A stretch of DNA of 64,000 nt from Dasyornis broadbenti (taxonomy: Eukaryota > Chordata > Aves > Passeriformes > Dasyornithidae). The position numbers were made by a program, and so were the translations under genes. Location: the NCBI GenBank assembly GCA_013397935.1, contig VZRN01001317.1, forward strand, positions 2,703,461 through 2,767,460, in the 5' to 3' direction. This document shows, one piece after another, positions 35,430 through 48,604 of this stretch. Position 1 is the stretch's first letter. Every line of letters starts with the position of its first letter. Below the pieces are notes generated by a model. That model ran no database searches. It saw only the letters and a program-made list of their open reading frames with translations, and was not told where the DNA came from.

Positions 35430-36380
35430 GTAAGTCTGAGAAAGATGCAGCAATAAAATCTCCTGATTTATGACCCAAGTGCCTCGACCTTCTGATTTCC
35501 AGAAGTAAATAAATAAATAACAAATAAACAGGCCGACAAAAAAAAAAGTGGAATAAGTGTTTAGGGACACTGCACAGGATTAATTTTTTTTCCTTGTTCC
35601 AAAATACAGCCAACATTTTTCTGTTTGCTCTGAAAGGTAAAGATATTCCCCATCCCTTTTAACAAGACCATACTTTCCCCCTTTCCCTTTTCCTGCTGCC
35701 CTGCAAATGGGAGGTATGGGCCAGCTGTGAGAAACACAGTATTCTGAAATTAGGAGAAAACCCCTTAAAGCAATTCCCACAGCCTTCACAGTGAAAGGTG
35801 CCATCGAAATCCTGCAATTTACTTACTGCAACTTCAACAACAATTAATATTAACGTTTAGATGCTGAATATGAGCTGTTCTTCTAGCAGACGGAACTATA
35901 ACTATATTCCCTAGGAATGTTGTTTTCCTTCCAACAGATGAATTTCATATCTTTGAAAACCATCACAGCGTTTTCGAGACGCTAAGTGCAGACACTATTC
36001 GAATATATTCCTGTGCAAAGCAAAGGGCCACCAGGGGATCGGGTGGATCACAGGTCTCAGGTGCGATCTCATGGTGACTGCAAGCACTGCAAAAGGAGGT
36101 TAAGGGAAGCAGGGAGAGACGGCAAAGGGAAGCTTTTGCTGCAAGAATCACTCTGGCTGGAGGTTTTCCAGGAAATGCCTGTTCTCCTGGGGCTTGCCAT
36201 GGGTCTTCTCTGGCAGCCAGCCCAGAGCACAGGTACACAGGCACCTTGCTGCTTTCTTGGCAGCTCATGGGATTTTGTGGCATATCCAATGAGGCATTCT
36301 GGGGGGAGGCTGCAGTCCCCAGGTTATGTAAAGGAAAACTTTGCATGATGTTGTATTAAAATGTAAACAGGCACCATAGT
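35430..36380. other. Noncoding DNA with a GC-richer, CpG-containing patch
   Basis: Around 35940-36345 the sequence is richer in G and C, with several CpG (ttttcgagacgc, attcgaat, gatcgggtgg). It is open on both strands for about 120 codons. Neither peptide resembles a known protein. It may be an old, unrecognised repeat or simply a compositional patch. Confidence 0.5.
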
Positions 36381-36425
36381 ATTAATAAAAACAATAACAA
36401 TAATAACAATAATAGCAATAATAAT
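36381..36425 (+). repeat. Imperfect AAC/AAT trinucleotide repeat
   Basis: Mixed aac and aat units (aacaataacaataataacaa) run for about 45 bases with two interruptions. Confidence 0.88.
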
Positions 36426-39400
36426 CTCTTTAATGTGTAGTAGTCAGTATTTCCTCCTGCTGCTGCACAACTTCTGATTCTGAAATGATGCCAAACCAGC
36501 ATGGCTGTCCTTTGGATATGAAGCCCTATCTTCAAAACACAGAGAGAAATCTCTCTAAGACATGCAGTGCTTTAGAAAACTAAATTCTGCTCCCTGTAGT
36601 TATAGCTGAACCTTTCTAGCTGCTATGTCAGTTCTGTCAACCTCTTGACCTTAATAACTGCTCTTGTGCACCGAAAAGTATGAGGACACCATGCTAGCAC
36701 TTTATTTGTTTTCCAATATTAAAAATTTCCCAAAGTCTGCAAGCGAACAAAAGAATTGTTTACAGACAGATTCTGAAGAGTGTAGTCTTTGTAAACAGCA
36801 TCCAAGGAACCTTACAAGATACTCTTTGCTCAGCTAGAATATTTTGGGTTTGCCCAGGAAAAGGCACTGATAGATGGAGTAAAACTGCCAGTAGCATGTA
36901 TGTGGGACTAGGGTATGCACAAACAAGATCCAGACTTGGTACAAGGTATTTATAATGAGGTAATTAATTTTGTATTATCTTTAGTAATGGTAGTTCTAGA
37001 TTGCTCATCCAAAGAGCAGGAAGTGAAAGATATTTGACCTTTTATTTTGTATGCCTTGAACAATTGTGGTCTTTAGCTACCATAGCATGAGCGATCAAGG
37101 TCAATATCACAATAGCTGTCATACAGCGATTGTGATAATTTTCGACATCTGTGTTTGTCTTGTAAAATTTTGGTGTAAAATATATCAAAGTGTATTTATA
37201 TGAGCTCTAATCAAAAGTTTCACTTATAATTTATGCTGCTTTTCTATGAGGTGTATTTATTTTGAAGTCTTTAAATAATATTCATGCCATTAGGAATTAT
37301 GAAGGTAATGGACATCAGTATTATTTAAACTCTTGTATTTTCCTCTGCTGTGTCTCAGTGGGAATGTTGAGTGCCACACAAGAGCTATAATTGAGGAATC
37401 CCTTGCTCTCTGTGACTCTGATTGCTATTATGATTGGAATAATTTGCATTTTTATGGAGATACTATTCTGTCGTCAGGCATCCATGACTGTGCTTGATGC
37501 TTTGAAGATCATTTGAAAAGACACATAGAAATTATTTGCTTTTAGTAGAATGGCTCTTTACTTGCAAGCAAAAACAAATTATTTGGTTCAAAGAAAACAA
37601 AAAAAGGGCTCATAAGTGTCTGAAGAAGGAGCTGTTGGTAAACAATATCTCCAGAAAATGATTCCTCCTCAAATGCCTGCAAAGAACACGTTACTAAAAT
37701 CCTCTCTTGCAGACATGTTAAGATCCTTGCAGTCTTACCAAGCAATAAAATCACTGGTAGGGTTAGAGCCTTCTGTACCAGCAGGTCACTTCATCTCTCT
37801 GGTCTCCCTGTAAGTGCCTAATAAAGAATTTGTGGATTTTTCCACTTTGGAAGCCTGAGGCTCTGGCATGTGGCTTCCACCTTGTTCAAATACAGGTTTA
37901 GACTCTGGCTTCATGAATTAGTGGTACCACACTGCAAGTGTCACTGTTGTCAGGAAATCCCCTTTTGAAGAAAGCAGACAGAAACCATACAGCTGAGCCT
38001 TTGGTACCCGTTTCACCCCACTAAATTCACAGTTAGCAATAGCTGGTTCTGCACTTGGGCTGTGTTGAGAAAAGAGTGATTAAACTCGAGAGTTTTGGAG
38101 TTGTCTGTGACCAAGTGCTAAAATATGGCTCTCCATTACCCTGCAATCATATACACAGGCACAGAGGAAACATGTCAATGGAAATTACACACCTCTGACT
38201 AACGGTAAACATTATTTACAGAATTTTTCAATTTCATAATGGAGGGAACTTACCACCTCAGAGCCTGCAGAGTAAGAGAGTCAAAGCAGCCAATGTAGAC
38301 CAGCTGGCACTTACCTGTTGTCTTAAAAGCTGATATTACAGACCTAAAAATTCCCAGGTAATTCATGTGATCTGAGTTCTTTGTGTACAACCCTAACAAT
38401 TTCTGTTGGGCCCTTCTCTTTCTTTTCACAGAGGAAAGAAATTAAGACCTCACCCATGTAGGAAGAACTCTTGTTCTAATACTGACTCAGAACTTCCTAA
38501 ATGTAACGTGTCCCAAGTGAATTTCTTAATGTTGCTTTGGCCAAGTCAACTTGTGACTTAAGAGTGTGGATTACAGAGAACTAGTTTATTTAACTCCAGG
38601 GTCCAAATGCAGCATCCATTCTAAGCCTTAGACTTAGACTTACGAAAACATCCTGCACAGGTGTGAACTGGCAATATTCACTGCCTTTACCAGGTACCCC
38701 AAACCATGATTAATTGAAGTTCATGTATGAATTTAAGGCACAAAGCACTCTCAGCATTAAAGGCTCTAAGACAACTAATTTCTGAGCAACTATAACCAAG
38801 CACGTTGGCTCATCCATAGTGAAGTCTTCAGGCACATCATAGACTAAAGGACACTTCTGTTCCCCCCTCTTTTTTTTTTTTTTGACAGCATTGTTCTTCA
38901 TGCCCTGTATAATTAAAATTCTGTCATCTCCATTATGAACCTCTATTTTTGCTGGTTTATATCCTCGTCCATAATTTAGTCTGAAAGGGAGGCTGTGGTA
39001 TGGAATTTTGTCACAACCAGGGGTTCTTCTCGCACTGAGTAAAAATAAGTGCTAAGATTTTCAGAAGTGATTCATCAATTGCACCCTTCTGATTTAAACT
39101 GGTGGAAGGGTTATGAATCTCCAAGGGTGGGCAGAAGAATCTGGCTTTTCTACAAAACAAGCCTCATTGGGCACCCATTTAAAAATTGTTGCTCTTGTCT
39201 AAAGAACAGAGTAGGTTTGTTCCTTTTTTTTGAAACTCAGGCGTCAGCAGAAATACAGTATTTAGAGTCAGATGCTCACTGCAATATTCTGATACAAAGG
39301 ACCCTTCCCTTTCCAAGGAAAATTTGCCATCATTGGCTTCTTGTCTTCTTGTATTTAAAAGCAAGCACAATGTCTGAGGGAAAATATATCACAGGACAGG

Positions 39401-42400
39401 CATGGCAGTTAATTGAAATATGAAATACCAGTGTTTCATATTTCTTCTGCACATATACAGATTAAAGACTTCCTAAATGAATACTGACACAAACAGATAG
39501 AAATGTTCTGGAGATGCAGTCTGGCTGTTTTATGATTGTTTCTTGCACAACTACTGATTTTGTAATGGTGTATTGCCAAGCCTTACAATGATTTGATGGA
39601 ACTGCAATTGGTCCTCGTAGGCCTGTTTTTTACAGCCTACTTAGACAATGAAATCTGAAATTATTATACAAAGCACACGATCTACTGTCTCTCATGATCA
39701 TGACAAAGCTATAAAATGTCCATTCTTTTGTAGACCATGACATTTTTAAATGCTTCTGGTTTTCTGTTACTGTGTTTATCCTCCCATATCTCAGTAACAC
39801 TAAATGGTGCTATTATTTAAAATTACAGCTCCAGGTCATCCCTTTTCTAATGGGAATTGAGTTAGATCCAAGATAACAGCAGTCCTGTTCTTCAGAGAGA
39901 TTGACGGGGTCAGTTCAACTTCACACCTGTTTTAAACCCATTCAGTTGCTTTACTATCCCTCAGCCTCAAATCAGAAGCTTTTCTGAAATCTGGGCCACA
40001 GTAGATCACAAATGATCACTATGGCCATAACTGCTTTCTGTGAAGGAAAAACGGTGAGAATTGTGAGGGAAAGATGGAGAAATAAGAGGAAGATGAAGGG
40101 AACATATCCTGTTCTCTAGTCCTGCCTGCTTTTGAGTGAAGGAAATTCATATCCATTAGGATGCCCTCTCTGCACTGCCTGCTTCTGACATAATCTGCTG
40201 TCCTGCTCATCATGGAGTGTTGCAAAAAGGGCAGATACACCAGGCAAAGAAGTACCAGTTAAGGAGAGTCATATTTAGAACAGAACTTCATGCTGTTAAT
40301 TCAACTGAGCACTTGAGGATGTGTCTGGGTCACCCAGTTCTGAGAGGTAGCTACGTATGTGTTCAACATTTGGCACACATTTTCCTGGATATGTGGGGCT
40401 TTTTTACAGGGTTTTTTAGCATTTATTGGTTAAGAACTGCTTAAATGCTTTTTTTGAGTTGGCACTGGAATGAAAAAGCAGTCACAGAGAAACTGTGAGT
40501 TAAAATAAAATACCTGCCTCGTTGAAAGGGAGTCCTTGAGTTCTGAGCTCCCGTGCTGACACGGGATGTGCACTGTCCATCCTGCAATGCACCTGCCCTC
40601 TGACTGCAGGGGAAAGGCTCACAGGGAGCTCATCTGCAGAGGGGAGCAGCTGGATGCTGTTCTGTGTGCCTGGCAAAAGAGGGGTGGCTGGTTCAGAGCA
40701 GTGGAACAGCACCTAAAAAGAGTTTGAGGTTGGGTGCATTTCTTCACCTGCCTCTGGCTGCCACTCCAAAAGCATCCTAAACATTGCAGGCATTGATTTA
40801 AGTCTATGGCTCTTGCAGATGAGAAAGTCTCAGGCACATTTTTAGCAGAAACATAAAAATGCTGACATCTTTTTTTCTTTCGTGACTGCTCCATATATTA
40901 TGCTGCTAATAGATGCCTCTCTTGAATTTCAGACAGTAAAAATAATTACCACAATTTCTCTTTTTGCCTCTCCCCCTTCCCTTCTGGTGGCTTCTGAGTC
41001 TCTTTGAATGAAGGCTTGGCTGCATAACCAGACCTGCATAAATCACATCAGCCCCTGTGTCTGTGCATGGAATAGCAGCACATGCAGGTCTCCTACGCAC
41101 AGGAGAGGATTAAGAACAGATTAAGCACATTGATTCTGCTGTTCCCCCAGTGTGTGCTTCATCTAACTATTCCACTATACACTTGGCACGTTTGTGATTA
41201 AAGCCTGTGTGACAGATGAACATATTGTAGGCAGATAGAAAGAAAGCAGCCATTAAAATTAGTTTGAGTTACTTCTCTTGCTTACAAAAAAACCCACAAA
41301 ACCCAAAACAAACTGCCCTCCAAACCAGATCTTTTATCTTGAATTCTAGAAGCAATCAGAAGTATTTCTAAATCTCATGCCTTCCCAAACAAGGAGTTTG
41401 AAGGAAAGGGCCCCTTAAGAAGCTCAAGGAAGACAAAACGAGAAAGGGAAATTATTCCTTCTGGGACTAAAAACTCAAATTTGGTGATCAAAGGCAGGTC
41501 TTCCAATGTGTTTATTCAGTAAGATTTTCAGTCTGTGGGAGTAGAGAGAGCTCAGTATCCCACAGGATGTTCCAAATCGGTCAGGATTAGCCCTCTGGGT
41601 CTAGAAGAGTGATTGTATTTCCTATTATTGTAGCATGATGGTCTAGAATTACAAAATTTGAATTTTCTTTGTTGCCACTCCTACATTGAACAGACAATAC
41701 TAATATTTCCCTTGCATGTACATCACCAGCATGAAAATTTGTCCTTGGGTAGTGAGCTGGCCTAAATTCCAGATCCTAACACTACTGTGGATAATGGTAA
41801 AATTAAATTTTGATTTTTACTGCTTCTCCTCCAATATAATCCTTACATTATCAGCATCATGCTTCTGTGGCATGAAGGTTAACTGCATTCTGGCTCCATT
41901 TACAAGAATGCAGCGAGGTGAGTGAAGCAAGGGCTCATTCTCCACTCTTCAGCACTTGGGAGCCTGATCTGAAATGGGCTGGGGCTTCCCAGCCCAAGGA
42001 ACGCAGTGACCAAACGGAAGGAGTCCAGCAAGGACCACGGCATGTCCTGGGGGAGGCAGCAGATAATGGATAAGGATGGTCTGGAAAGGCTGGAGTGGTG
42101 GCAGAGAAGCTGGAGCCAGTGAGAGGACAGGGAAGAGCAGCCTCAGGCTGCGGCAGGGGACTTTCTTATGGAACAGTGAAATGCATCTCCTGGAGAGGCT
42201 GTGCCATCCCCAGCCCAGGGGAAGGTCAGACGTCGCCAGCTCAGGATCATTGGCAGCCTCACTTCACTGCACCAGAATCAAACTCCAGGTTCCTTTGTTT
42301 TGAGTGGTCAGACAAGGTGATCACCAAAGATCAATTCCTACCGAAATTGTGTAAGGAGTTTTTGTTTTCATTTACGCTGTCAGTCAACCCCAAATTGTGG

Positions 42401-43134
42401 CCATTTAATTGGTGACATATTAAAGGAAAAAAGTCTTCATACTGTGGTCTAGGATTCTTTTCCAGTTATTTATTTCCATTTTTTCTTACCCCAGCCCTGA
42501 TTTCATAGTCCCTCTACAAAGGGTCTGAAAACACAAGGACAATGAATTAACGATTAATGGCAGAATAAATGATTGGGGTTTTTTCAGGAAAATAATTACA
42601 GACTGTTTTCATATTTCAAATTGAATTATTAGTGTTTAAATTTAAGGTCATAGGACCTTTATTTGTTTGTTGAGAGGTTGTTTGGTTGGTTTTTTTTTAC
42701 CTTTTGATTCGGTTTTTTTCCCTGCCATTGCTATCTTCTGACATTCTAGAAAGGTACTAGGAAAATTACAGTTCCATCATTTCAGTTGTTTGGTACCTCT
42801 TCAACCTCACTGCCATTTTTTTTCGTTTGTTTCATGTGCCAGCTGTTAAATACACTTGCAAAGGGACTGTAAATTCTGTCTGTGGAAACCCCTTTCCAGA
42901 CAAATATGCTATCCAGGTGCTACAGGAATTTATTGTTCAGTGCAAAGTATTAAAAACAGAAAGTTGCTTTATTACTTTGACAGTCTTGTATTTGAAACTG
43001 TCAATACCCAGGAAAAAAAAAAGTGCAACAGAGATTTAAAATGGAATTACGTGGTACAAACTAAATTCTAACCTGACCAGATGGGATATTTGGGAGGTAA
43101 CCATTTTAAATCCCCCTTTCCCTGTTGCTTTAAG
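36426..43134. other. Noncoding DNA, no gene recognised
   Basis: AT-rich with a T-run at 38870-38883. A minus-strand donor-like signal (CAACAG|GTAAGTG) lies near 38317 without a clear matching exon. Two GC-richer patches, 40500-40720 and 41940-42270, hold open frames on both strands but no known domain or repeat. The last bases before 43135 form a C/T-rich tract. Confidence 0.58.
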
Positions 43135-43241
43135 GTTTTAATGGACTGGGGAAGATAGCTAAAGTGATTGACAGATGTATCACCATCAGAGAATATATCC
43201 ACATCCTCCTCTATTACATCAATCCTACAGAATTAGCAATG
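43135..43241 (+). other. Weak candidate exon, 107 nt
   Basis: The pyrimidine tract tccccctttccctgttgct and an AAG acceptor precede 107 nt ending at a modest donor ATG|GTAATT. One frame is open and reads NGLGKIAKVIDRCITIREYI followed by a hydrophobic stretch (HILLYYINPTELAM). The mixed composition is protein-like but the family is not recognised. It would enter with two bases of a split codon, compatible in phase with the end of the 35320-35429 candidate (G|GT gives Gly). Chance is a strong alternative because only about 35 codons are involved. Confidence 0.2.
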
Positions 43242-44817
43242 GTAATTCAGCTTTTAATTTTGATACCTAGAAAGCTGTAGCAAAATACTTCAGTGTGTGC
43301 TCTGTATATGAAAAGTAAAAGAAAATAAAATTAGGATTGTTGTAAGCACTATGGATATTGAGTAAGCATTAGTCGCCTCCCAAAAACCAGGAAAACAGCA
43401 GTGAATTTCAACAGCTACATTTAAATCTGGGTTTCGGCCTTTTTTTTTAACAGATAAGGAAGTACTAGGATTAAATAAAAATGAACCTTGTCTCTCCATC
43501 TGAACTGAAACGCAGAATAACAATAAAAAGCCCACATGAATTCATTAGGAAGGAGGCTGAGTAAAATTTCCTGACAAAACAGACACTCTTCACCTTGTAC
43601 CTTTCTAATGCATTCAATGAACTGTTGCAACTAAAAGATGAGCTTAAGTTTATCCCAAAATGTGATTTTAATTGCTGTCCTCCTCTTTTCACATATTTTG
43701 GTGCTCCCTTTTGTATTGTCTCCTTACAGTGTTGTTCACGTAAACAGGAACTAAAAAATGAAGACACTCACCTTCTTGAGCTGTATTGTGCCAAGGGATG
43801 CTCTTTCTTCCTGGAAAAAAAAAAAAAACAACAACATTTATGCAGCGTTTGGATTGTTTTTCTTCACCTTAGCTCATAAAACCTGTGTGCACTTGGTTAA
43901 TCTGACCTTTAGTGAAATGACTAAAGAGAGGTGAGGACGAGGACTAGGAGGGAATAGCAGGAAATGTAGCTGAGCACTGCAGCTATGTGTGAAGCCTACT
44001 GATCCTTTCATGTTTTATTCTATTTAAGAAATGCTCAATCCCTCTATTAAAATTCTTATGTGCACCAGAGCACTGAAATGATTGTGGTTCTTTGAAGTTT
44101 GACTTAATTAATAGGACTATAATTTGCTTCCAAGCAAATACTAGCATTGACAGCTGAAGCTGCCATAGAGAGAAAGATCTAGAAGATGCTCTGAGACCTG
44201 TTTTTTTGTTACTCTTTTAGTCCTTCTTAAAAGAATATTCTGGTCCTCCCCAAATTACAGGCTTCAGAGAGTAAAATTGCATAATTTCTTGATGGCTAAT
44301 CTCTTTCCTGGGCTTTCAAACCGTAATAAAGCTTTATTTTTAAATGACCATATCTTGTATGTACGATAAGAGCAGAAAACGAGCCTCGTGTGCCCTTATG
44401 TGGATTCTGCAGCACACCCAATCAAGACACCATCATTTGCACACTCTTTCTTATAAAATCTTACCTTACAGCTCTAATTTAAATGACCAGCACTTCAAAA
44501 ACATGAAACGAAACTTTCAAATGATTCTGATTAAGCCCAAGAGCTTCCTTATTATATTGTTTGGACAATATTTCTTTTTATGTCAAGAGTCCTGCTTGCA
44601 GCACCTCCTGGGGTGCAGGGGGCATGCTGCTGGCCGGAGAGAGCCATTAGAACACAGCACTGCACTGAGCTGGGGCTGAGCCACCTCCGCAGCACAGAAA
44701 AGAAGCTCTGACTCAGCCCCATCTCCTTCCTTGCTACTTTTAGCTTAGGGGAAGAGTGTAAATTAGTTCCTCTTATTGTCCTTCCTGGAGCTGATTTTTG
44801 TCTCTTTTGGTAAGCAG
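43242..44817. other. Noncoding DNA
   Basis: AT-rich, with an A-run at 43815-43828 followed by a few CAA units. The bases just before 44818 form an acceptor-like tgtctcttttggtaagcag. Confidence 0.62.
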
Positions 44818-44910
44818 TCTGGGATGGCAGTTTATTGCTGCCATAAACAAGCGTTTCGCAGCTGACAAAAAGTACTCCTTCACTGGAGACAAAGAAGGCC
44901 TGTTTCTAAT
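44818..44910 (+). other. Weak candidate exon, 93 nt, symmetric
   Basis: The acceptor TGTCTCTTTTGGTAAGCAG is followed by 93 nt and the donor AAT|GTAAGTTTCC. Only one frame is open. It reads LGWQFIAAINKRFAADKKYS and then FTGDKEGLFL, with one base before and two after, so the exon length is a multiple of three. The peptide has a plausible amphipathic composition but is not recognised. Its phase does not join the 43135-43241 candidate directly. About one in five random segments of this length stays open, so confidence is low. Confidence 0.22.
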
Positions 44911-47900
44911 GTAAGTTTCCATGAAAAGTAATTTTTTAAAAGGACTCTTATTTAATTTCCCCTGGCTGTTTTACTAATAATGCTGCCTGATTGAGTAAAT
45001 AGACTCCTTCAAATTTTTCATTGAAACAGAAGAAACTTTCCTTCCACAGCGTGTATTTAATAACTGTTCTGCCCCCTTAAGATGTCGTTTAGTGTCATTT
45101 ACAGTCTGCAGCTCAAATCCCCTGGAAATAGAAAAGCAGGGATTGGATATTTACTTTTCACTGGTTTTAAATAAAGCCTTGTTTAATCCCTAAGTGAAAG
45201 ACTTGGCCTTCTCCTTGAGGAAAAGGAGCTGATAATAACTGTGAATGCGTAACTTCTGTGTCACTTAAAAAGATCTTCACTACTCGCTTTGGCACCTTCA
45301 CCATTTCTCTTGCTGTAGGTGTGTAACGGGTGTGGAAAAACATTTGCCAGTCAGCCAGACTCCTGCATGATTTGACTGCAAGTAGTCTAAACCCAAGATA
45401 TTTCATTTTTGTGGCAACAGATAGCAACCACCATAAACTAGCAGCTCTTCAAAGTGTGTGTGTTTTGAGCTGAGTCTCGCACCCTGGGAAGATCAGAACG
45501 CAGTCAGTGGCCCAGATCGATTAAACACGTTTTATTTGGAAGAGGTGTCACCGAGCCTCTCCTTTCCCAGCCTAACAGAACAGCTGGCAACCTTTCAGCA
45601 ACATAAAGAGATCTTTTGAAACCCATACGCCCACATAAACTCCCGACATCTTTGATTTAAAGGAATCGTGTTATAAAAGAGAATAGGGTGCACGTGGTTT
45701 CATAATATTTTCCCTCTGATTTCTCTTACTCCAAAACAATTCCATCTGCAAATACATTGTGATAACTAATACATTTTCATGTTACCACAAGCAGAGGGGA
45801 ACCAGCATTCTTTATGACTTTGGATTTGCTTTTTGGCACTTGCATTACTGAGGAAATGCTCATTAGAACTCCACTCAATTCATCCCACTCTTGCCCAGCC
45901 TAAAGTCATTAAACTTTAACACACAGGCACATTTCCCAGAAACAGTATTATGACCAAATATCTAATATAAATTGAAAATAGAAGAGCTGGATTCAAAAAT
46001 TCATGTTAAAGAAACCTCAGCATGAAATGATAGCCAATGAGAAAAGTAATTTCCTAAAATTAGACAAGGCCCCGTATGCATTCATGTTCAGTGGCTGATT
46101 TTGCAAGTACCAAAATGCTCACAGAAAGGCAAACATAGATACAATGCAAAATAACCATGTCCCATGGAGACTGAATAAAAGCAGGAGGATTTGTTTGTGT
46201 GTGTGGGCCCAAAATCACCACTTAGGGACAGCTCCAGCTGGCTTCAAAGTGTTTCACATCCAAGCAGTGGAAGGCATGCCTATATTTATTATATTTTTTA
46301 ATTTTGTATAGCTGTGTCCCGGAGTGCTCTACAGAGTGGCTATAAAGAGTAAATTGATAGAGTTTAAAAAAATTAATATTAGAGGGACAAAGAGAATTAA
46401 GAACTGTAGAGTGGGGGGAAGGCAAGGATATGTTTAGGAATGGGTTAGAGAGTCAATGAGGTGGAAAGAAAGAGGGAGGCTACTTTCAGCTAGTACATGT
46501 CAAGAAGGAATGAACTAACAGCAGTAAGAGATTTTATGTGGCAAAGCAGATAAAATAATGTAGAAAATACAGAATAAGAGGGAGCATATAGATGGAGGCA
46601 GACCCTGGGAGAAACAGGAGAATCACCTCAGAGGATTTTGGAAACAAAAGGTTAGAACTGAGCGGGGTTTGGTATTTCTCTGAAGCTTTCCCTCAAAAGA
46701 ACAGCTCTTAAGAAGCACCTTCTTTAAACAGACCAAGGCCACATCCTGATCTAATTTTCACTTCTTCTCAAGTGTAATTTCCACTGAAACTCATGGAATT
46801 CTATGCTTACAAAATACCAAAAATAGATCTGAAGCCTCTGTGAAGCACAAGAAATATTTTGAATTTCTAAATCTCAGACTGCAATTATCTGTTTGCTTGT
46901 TTCTAAAGGAAAAGGAAACAATACATCTAAAAACGTTATTGATATTCTAAAAGAAAACAGTACAAAAGGCAAAAGCAAAGCAATCTCTTTTCAGTAATTC
47001 TTTTATTGATTATGCTCATTCCTGAAGCCTCCATAACCCGTCAATTCAGAAGATTTTTGTAAGCACTTCTATATGCAAACAACGAGTAGAAATCCCAATG
47101 CCTGAATTACTAAGCAAATTATTCAGGGCCAAGTGAAAAGCTAACTCTTCCCAAACTTGTCTTTGAAGTACCTTTAGGTTTGCAGGCTCAGGAGGGAGGC
47201 TGAAGCCTGTGGATGAGCACTGTGGTGCTTCTGCCACTCTCACAACCTTGCCAGCAAACTGTCAGGTCAGCTCAGGGTTTGCAGCAGCGTTCTTGCCTCG
47301 AAATAAAATATGGATCTTGCTAGCCTAGCCAGTTCCTCCCATCAGTGCAAATACAACCTTTAAACCCACATATTAACTGTGTGGCAACATGCTTTACAAT
47401 TTTCTTCTAAGCATTGTAATTAAAAAGATTCAGCACTTGTTTAATCTGACACAACACGTTCAGCAAAGCACAACAGGATAGGCACATCTGTATATTTGCA
47501 TACTGAAAAAGTCTAAAAATACTTGTATAAAAGACGAAAGGTAACTTTTGAATACATGACCCAGTCCTAGCTTCGATTATACGTTTCAGCATAGGGTATT
47601 ATGATCTTGTTTTTAGCTCTGTGTGTGTGACTACCTAATTACAAAGTAAGGCTTTTAAACAAATGGCCTGATTCTAGCATTCACAAAGGGCTACACGAGG
47701 ACTGCACTGTTACACAGAATGGAACGGAGTTAGCGCGAAAGCTTCTTGGAATAAGGATCTTGCTCAAACTTTATTTTTTCTGTTTCTCTCTATGTAGAAA
47801 AAACATGGTAAAATCCAGGCTGGAAATCTCAAATTGGCTTTTGAGATATATACCATTAATTTAATGGTTAAAATATAATTCTTGACTGCAAGAAGCAAAT

Positions 47901-48520
47901 GATGACAATGTAGTTAGGCCTCTCAATCTGTTACATGGGATCAGAGTGTCTAACAAATGTTTGCTTTAGTATAAACAGGATGATACCAGAAATTTCCACA
48001 ATCAGATGTGTACAGAGCTGCTTGATTAAGTTCATAAGATGTGTGTTAAATGATTTATTAGCTTAAAAGACGCAAAACAATTGTATGACTTTGTCAGTGC
48101 TAGTAACCTAGACATTGGAATGCCAATTTTTCGTCTCACAACCACTGATCTAAGGAACAGTTGTGCCTATTGTAATTTATTCTTGAGATGGACGTCTAAC
48201 TGTCTAACCCAAGAGAGGATCTCAGCATAGCTGTAAATGCAAATAGTCCTTTTTCCCGTGACCCTGACCAAAAAAAAAAAAAACAAAAAAACCCACCAAA
48301 GAAAAGCACATTGCAAATATTTAAATAAGGATTTTGGGGTTTATTTTTTCCCATGTGCTTTATCTTTCCACTTTCATCTGTAAGGTATCCACTTTTGACT
48401 GCAGCATGTCTGAAGTTCCTTTATTATTTATGAATATCAGTGAGCTGAGAGTGTCTCTCAGGAGGGAGGGAGAGAATCAATAGCCTAACATTTGAAGTAC
48501 ATCCTTCACATCGGAGATTA
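44911..48520. other. Noncoding DNA, partly purine-rich
   Basis: AT-rich overall. The stretch 46370-46650 is notably purine-rich on the plus strand (gagagtcaatgaggtggaaa and similar). An A-run lies at 48270-48283. No gene, RNA or repeat family is recognised. Confidence 0.62.
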
Positions 48521-48604
48521 CAGTGGCTGACTCACAGCGGGTGCACCACGTGGTTAATGTCTGGCAGCCGAGAGCATTTTTTATTACCTGAGCTCTCATG
48601 AGAG
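48521..48604. promoter_or_regulatory. Possible regulatory cluster: AP-1 site, E-box and a 12-bp palindrome
   Basis: Within 84 bases there is a perfect TGACTCA (48528-48534, the AP-1 consensus), a perfect CACGTG E-box (48547-48552) and a perfect palindrome ctctcatgagag (48593-48604). The surrounding sequence, to about 48660, is less AT-rich than its neighbours. Such motifs arise by chance, so an enhancer is only a suggestion. Confidence 0.25.
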
